Part shown: positions 60,243-64,000 of the stretch, piece by piece
Numbering within the stretch: position 1 is the stretch's first letter
Layout of the letters: each line of letters starts with the position of its first letter
DNA from: Christensenella sp. UBA2853
GTDB taxonomy: Bacteria; Bacillota; Clostridia; Christensenellales; Aristaeellaceae
Assembly (NCBI GenBank): GCA_002350845.1
Contig: DEFL01000062.1
Coordinates: 51,050-115,049 of the forward strand
Reading direction: 5' to 3'
Length of the DNA stretch: 64,000 nt
Notes under the pieces: generated by a model
Told to the model about the DNA's origin: nothing
Database searches by the model: none
Seen by the model: only the letters and a program-made list of their open reading frames with translations
Program-made: the position numbers and the translations under genes

Positions 60243-62309
60243 TCACTTCACAGATTCTTCCGTTCCTTCCTCCACGGGTTCATCCGCCGCTTTTTCATCC
60301 GGCTCTGCCTCGGCAGGAATCCGGACCGTCACGGAATACCCGTCGTCCAGGTAATCATCCGGCACACGGGTTTCAACAATCTGGTATTCACCCCAGGTCA
60401 GCAGCGGCGTTTCCGCAGTACCGTCCGTACCGGAGGTGATGACCGCGACGATCTCGCCGTCATTCTCGCCGTTATGGGAAGGCAGACCGGAAATCCGGGT
60501 TACGGTGAAGACCGCACCAGGCAGGCCCTTGCCAGTTTCGCTGTCCGTCTTTACAATGCGGATCCTGCCCTGAACCGGCATGTTGGTGACGGTACGGGTG
60601 ACGATCTCATCCATGCCCACAGTGATCTTTTCACTCCAGAGCTGATCGACATAGCCCGTGGGATTGGCATGCTCACGGACGATATAATCCGCCGGGAACA
60701 GATCCGGAGACTCCGCGACGCCATCCTTGCCGGTCGTCATCTTCGCAACCAGGTCGCCGGGATTGCCATCCGCGTCAACCGTGAAGATATCGAACTGGAC
60801 GCCGGCAATCACATGCTTGTCCAGCTCATCCTGCTTGAGGATCTTAATGCGTCCCGGAGCGGGCTTGTTCTCAACCGTCGCCAGAAGCGTGGTGGGATTG
60901 ACATAGGTACCGTCCACATCCACCTTCCATTCCTCCTCAGAGGGATGGTAGCCATAGGGAGCGCTCAGCTCGCGGATGGTATAGCTGCCATACGGAATCT
61001 TCGCAAACACAACAGAACCGTCCGCCTTGGAGGTGGCCTCCTGAATCATGGTATCCTTGGCGTCGAACAGACCGAAGACCGCGCCGGGCAGAGGCTCGCC
61101 GTTGTCCTTCGTCTTTTTCAGCTCCACCCGATTCAGATCATCCCGGATCACGGTATCGCCGGTAACCTTGCCATCGGCAGTAACGGTGAAGGTCTTGATC
61201 GCCACATTCAGCGCGTACCCGGATGGGGCATAGGTTTCCTTGAAGGTGTAGGTGCCGGGCACAACGGGAATATTGGGAATCTCGCCCTTGCTGTTGGTGT
61301 ATTCGCGGTAAATGGTATTGCCGTCCGCGTCATACACCTCGATCAGAGCGCCGGGCAGCTTTTCCGCGCCGGTGATATCCGTCTTGGTGATCGTGACCGG
61401 CGTATAGATCAGGTGATTCAGGATCGGATTCTCCAGATACACAGTAATCACATTCTCACTGGCCGCCTTGTTGGCGCTGGTCAGCTTCACGGGATACTTT
61501 TCCGTACTCAGCAACCAGCCCTGTGGCACAGAGATTTCTTTCACATAGTAGTCCCCATGCGGGAACATACCGGAGAAGGTCAGGTTGCCCTTGGCATCCG
61601 TAGCACCGGTAGCCATCAGAGTATTGGCCGGAAGCTTCTGATCATTGCCGTAGGTGATGACGGCGCTGTTGTACAGCCCGAACACAAAACCCTGACCGGG
61701 AACCACTTCAATGGTCTGGTGAATCATGCCTTCCTTGGTTTCGGTCAGCTTCAGGTTTTCCTTTTCCTTGCGAAGCGTCACGCGGATCGGCAGAAAGGTA
61801 TTGGAAGCGGAGACCTTGACCTCAACGACCGCCGTTTTCTTGTCCACGGCAGACAGGGTGACGTTATAAGGCGTTGAGTCAAACACATAGCCTTCCGGAG
61901 CGGAAATCTCCTTCAGGTAATACTTGCCCAGAGGCAGTACCTTGGACTTGACCGCGCCGGTGCCGCTGGTGGTCAGCTTTTCCACCAGCTCATCTTTCTT
62001 GTAGAAGGTGGTGCCTTCTTTGCCGACAATGTTCTCTGCCGCGTGCAGCTCAAAGACCGCACCAGCCAGATAGCTGTTCTGATACACAGGCTTCATGACG
62101 GTATTGCCGTAGGCATCCTTTTCATCCGCAAAGCGAACCAGCTGCATGCCGCTCTTTTCCAGCACAATGTCGCCGCGCACAGGTGTGTTTGTGACTTTCA
62201 CGGTGACGGTTGTGGGCGTATCCGCAGCGTAGGCACTGGGAACCTGAATGCAGCTGAGCAGCATCATCACTGCCAGCATCAGGTGAAGAAAGCGTTTCAT
62301 CTTGAACAT
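60243..62309 (-). CDS. SpaA/CnaB-repeat secreted adhesin without membrane anchor
   Basis: 688 residues. A signal peptide (FLHLMLAVMMLLSCIQVPSA) leads to CnaB-type modules (APEGYVFDS, VPQGWLLST, APSGYALNV, APYGYHPSE, VPDDYLDDG; LPGAVFGLFD, LPGAVFTVTR). It ends in an acidic tail without a transmembrane helix or sorting motif, so it is probably bound to a partner adhesin or released. N-terminal half is similar to that of the 787-residue protein, indicating duplication. Confidence 0.83.
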   Translation of the reverse strand: MFKMKRFLHLMLAVMMLLSCIQVPSAYAADTPTTVTVKVTNTPVRGDIVLEKSGMQLVRFADEKDAYGNTVMKPVYQNSYLAGAVFELHAAENIVGKEGTTFYKKDELVEKLTTSGTGAVKSKVLPLGKYYLKEISAPEGYVFDSTPYNVTLSAVDKKTAVVEVKVSASNTFLPIRVTLRKEKENLKLTETKEGMIHQTIEVVPGQGFVFGLYNSAVITYGNDQKLPANTLMATGATDAKGNLTFSGMFPHGDYYVKEISVPQGWLLSTEKYPVKLTSANKAASENVITVYLENPILNHLIYTPVTITKTDITGAEKLPGALIEVYDADGNTIYREYTNSKGEIPNIPVVPGTYTFKETYAPSGYALNVAIKTFTVTADGKVTGDTVIRDDLNRVELKKTKDNGEPLPGAVFGLFDAKDTMIQEATSKADGSVVFAKIPYGSYTIRELSAPYGYHPSEEEWKVDVDGTYVNPTTLLATVENKPAPGRIKILKQDELDKHVIAGVQFDIFTVDADGNPGDLVAKMTTGKDGVAESPDLFPADYIVREHANPTGYVDQLWSEKITVGMDEIVTRTVTNMPVQGRIRIVKTDSETGKGLPGAVFTVTRISGLPSHNGENDGEIVAVITSGTDGTAETPLLTWGEYQIVETRVPDDYLDDGYSVTVRIPAEAEPDEKAADEPVEEGTEESVK

Positions 62310-62327
62310 AGCTCATATCCTCCTCAG

Positions 62328-64000
62328 TTACTTGATCCAGACAGTGGTGGTATAGCCGGCATCCAGGTAGCCATCCGGCACACCTGTCTCGACAATCTTG
62401 TATTCGCCCCAGGGCAGGATGCCGGTTTCCGCAATGCCCTGCGCGTTGGTGGTGATCGTGGCAACGACCTTGCCAATATCAGAGGCGTTATCCGATTCCG
62501 GGCCGGACAGCCTGGTAACGGTGAACACAGCACCCGGCAGCGGCTTTTCCGTCAGCTTGTCTGTTTTGACAATCCGGATGCGGCCCGAGATCCGGGCATT
62601 GGTGAAGGCAGCGGTGGAAGTCACACCGGCAACCACGGCAACATTCTGAGAGGCGGACGAAAGCTTATAGCCCTGAGAGGCCGTCTTTTCACGAACCGTG
62701 TAATTGCCCGGCTGAAGGCTGGCAAAGCTGGCAACACCCTTGGCATTGGTGGTCGCTGTGGCAATCACGCTGCCTGCGCTGTTCAGCAGCTCAAACACGG
62801 TGCCCTTCAGCAGAATGCCGTCATCCGATTTCTTGGTGACCGTGATTTCACCCAGCTTCAGTTCAAAGGTGACGCTTCCGCTCTTCAGAGGGGTTGGTGC
62901 GCCATACAACGGCACCATGATCTTCTGGATGGATACGGAAGGAACACCGACAAGGAAGTTGGCTTCCTCCTCACTGGAGGAAAGAGATTGCATGGAAACA
63001 GAGAACTTGCTCTGGCTGGATGTGATTTTGATGGTGTCGCCGCTCTTCACGTAGTAGTAGCTGCTGTCGGCTCCGCCGCTGTTGCCGGTGATCGTGCCGG
63101 CAGACTTGGGAATCCGGATCAGATCGGCGTCCGTGGTCAGCTTGACCGTACCGATATAGCTGCTGCCGGAAACGCTCAGGCTCTGATTGGAAGCGGTGAT
63201 GTTACCTGTAATGCTGGCGCGGGCAATGCCGTTTGCAGCCAGCCAACGGGCATATTCCAGGTACACCGCAGGTGCGCCGCCAGAGAATGAATAGAAGTTA
63301 TCCATATCCCAGTAGCTGCGGACATACTGCGCGCCTTCCAGCTGTTTGATGACCTCGCGCATGGCAAACTGACCCGCAGCGCGGCTCCACACTTCGTTAT
63401 TGGAATCACTGCGGTTGAGAGCCATGAAGGGATAGGTATGCCGCAGCACCCAGCCCAGCGCGTGCATGGTGCTTGCCTTATACCGCACACCGGTAGTGCC
63501 GCCATACGCGGAGTTGGTCACGAAGGTATCCATGTCCACCAGCACATAGGGGCCTTTGGCGCTTTGATTCTTGCCGGAGCCCTCGCCGGGACCGGAGAGA
63601 TTGTGTTCCAGGCAGAATACCGTGAAGCCCTCCAGATAGTGAGGAGTAGCATAGATCGTGCCATGCGCGGCGGATTTCGCCAGCTGCGGATAGTCGCTGT
63701 CCTTGCCGGAGCTGCCGTACAGGCCGGACTGCCATGCATAGAAGCCGCCAACCGCGCCGTTAATGTTCTTCAGCGTAAAGCCGTTCATGGGCGTAGCTTT
63801 GAGCAGCCGTCTGCCGCTGTTTCTGGTCTGCTTCAGATATTCCAGGGTGTACGCGAAGTCAGTGACGGTGCAGCCTTCCTCTGCGGATTCGCCGGTTTCA
63901 TCCGACAGAATCCAGCAGGTGGCGTAGTCCGTCCACTTCATCGTGCCATCCTTGAAATCGTCGCCGTAGAGGAAGCGCACCTGATACCAGACATGGCCGG
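62328..64000 (-). CDS. SpaA/CnaB adhesin with thioester-like domain (N-terminus outside the window)
   Basis: At least 557 residues; the frame is open to the window edge (GHVWYQVRFLYGDD). An N-terminal globular part with CWILSDETGES and FTVFCLEHNLSGPGEGSG resembles Cys-Gln thioester adhesin domains. Two SpaA/CnaB modules follow (LLKGTVFELLNSAGS, TASQGYKLSS; LPGAVFTVTRLSGPESDN, GVPDGYLDAG). It ends without an anchor. First of three adjacent surface protein genes upstream of pcfB. Confidence 0.8.
   Translation of the reverse strand, partial: GHVWYQVRFLYGDDFKDGTMKWTDYATCWILSDETGESAEEGCTVTDFAYTLEYLKQTRNSGRRLLKATPMNGFTLKNINGAVGGFYAWQSGLYGSSGKDSDYPQLAKSAAHGTIYATPHYLEGFTVFCLEHNLSGPGEGSGKNQSAKGPYVLVDMDTFVTNSAYGGTTGVRYKASTMHALGWVLRHTYPFMALNRSDSNNEVWSRAAGQFAMREVIKQLEGAQYVRSYWDMDNFYSFSGGAPAVYLEYARWLAANGIARASITGNITASNQSLSVSGSSYIGTVKLTTDADLIRIPKSAGTITGNSGGADSSYYYVKSGDTIKITSSQSKFSVSMQSLSSSEEEANFLVGVPSVSIQKIMVPLYGAPTPLKSGSVTFELKLGEITVTKKSDDGILLKGTVFELLNSAGSVIATATTNAKGVASFASLQPGNYTVREKTASQGYKLSSASQNVAVVAGVTSTAAFTNARISGRIRIVKTDKLTEKPLPGAVFTVTRLSGPESDNASDIGKVVATITTNAQGIAETGILPWGEYKIVETGVPDGYLDAGYTTTVWIK

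Larger units (their letters stand above)
1..64000. mobile_element. Tn1549/CTn-like integrative conjugative element backbone (both ends outside the window)
   Basis: The minus-strand gene order is that of Tn1549-type conjugative elements of Clostridia: adhesins, PcfB, VirD4, Maff2, VirB6, PrgI, VirB4, NlpC/P60, DUF4315, DUF4366, TopB, YodL, Cys-rich VLP, TTRAP, SNF2/methylase, CHC2 primase, DUF3846, MobC, CD1845 and relaxase. The type IV secretion set consists of coupling protein, PrgI, VirB4, VirB6 and cell-wall hydrolases. No ICE integrase or terminus lies in the window, so host site and total size are unknown. Two IMEs interrupt the backbone. Family assignment is by recognised proteins and order, not by database search. 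Confidence 0.9.

Noticed and set aside
57734..63290. Long plus-strand frames antisense to the adhesin genes
   Set aside because: The minus strand encodes signal peptides and CnaB repeats; the plus frames are His/Arg/Gln-rich shadows without RBS.
1..64000. tRNA, rRNA and CRISPR arrays
   Set aside because: No cloverleaf-type, rRNA-like or regularly spaced repeat sequence noticed on either strand.

Overview
The window is a fragment of a gut-type Bacillota (Clostridia) genome. Protein family content, strong GGAGG ribosome binding sites and moderately GC-rich codons support this; the genus cannot be told. Almost everything belongs to one Tn1549/CTn-like integrative conjugative element (ICE) that runs off both ends of the window and is transcribed on the minus strand, from right to left. 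No rRNA, tRNA or CRISPR array was seen.

Backbone, in transcription order: three SpaA/CnaB-type surface adhesin genes (64000-57812, the first cut by the window edge); pcfB (57710-57222); the 5' half of the virD4 coupling-protein gene (57225-56687); then, after a 17.3 kb insertion, its 3' half (39359-38045); the 5' part of maff2 (38029-37871); then, after a 13.1 kb insertion, its 3' part (24756-24684); virB6, prgI and virB4; two NlpC/P60 hydrolases; DUF4315 and DUF4366/CD1107 proteins; topB; a secreted SH3-like protein; YodL, HTH and Cys-rich VLP proteins; a TTRAP-type protein; a 2398-residue methylase/SNF2 helicase; a CHC2-DUF3849 primase-like protein; DUF3846; MobC; a CD1845-type membrane protein; and the start of the ICE relaxase at the left edge.

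The two insertions are integrative mobilizable elements (IMEs). Each has a large serine recombinase, a MobA/MobL relaxase, a DUF3847-like accessory protein, TnpV and an IncQ-type oriT. IME1 (24759-37888) sits in maff2 and carries three ECF sigma/anti-sigma pairs and an AbiE toxin-antitoxin pair. IME2 (39362-56688) sits in virD4 at the Walker B DPKG codons. It carries a type III restriction-modification system followed co-directionally by an apparently undescribed three-gene module: a glycine-rich membrane protein, a nuclease-like/glycine-zipper protein and a DUF2513 protein. In silico removal of each IME restores an intact reading frame, Maff2 of 71 aa and VirD4 of 617 aa. The ICE is therefore probably transfer-defective while the guests are integrated, and restorable by exact excision.

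Other observations: a tnpV gene with its own ribosome binding site lies in an alternative frame inside the helicase linker; several unrelated ICE proteins share a short C-terminal tail ending in MER, QER or PER; the two IME oriT regions show compensatory base changes in three stems; and both IME relaxases and tnpW appear to start at ATC or ATA codons.
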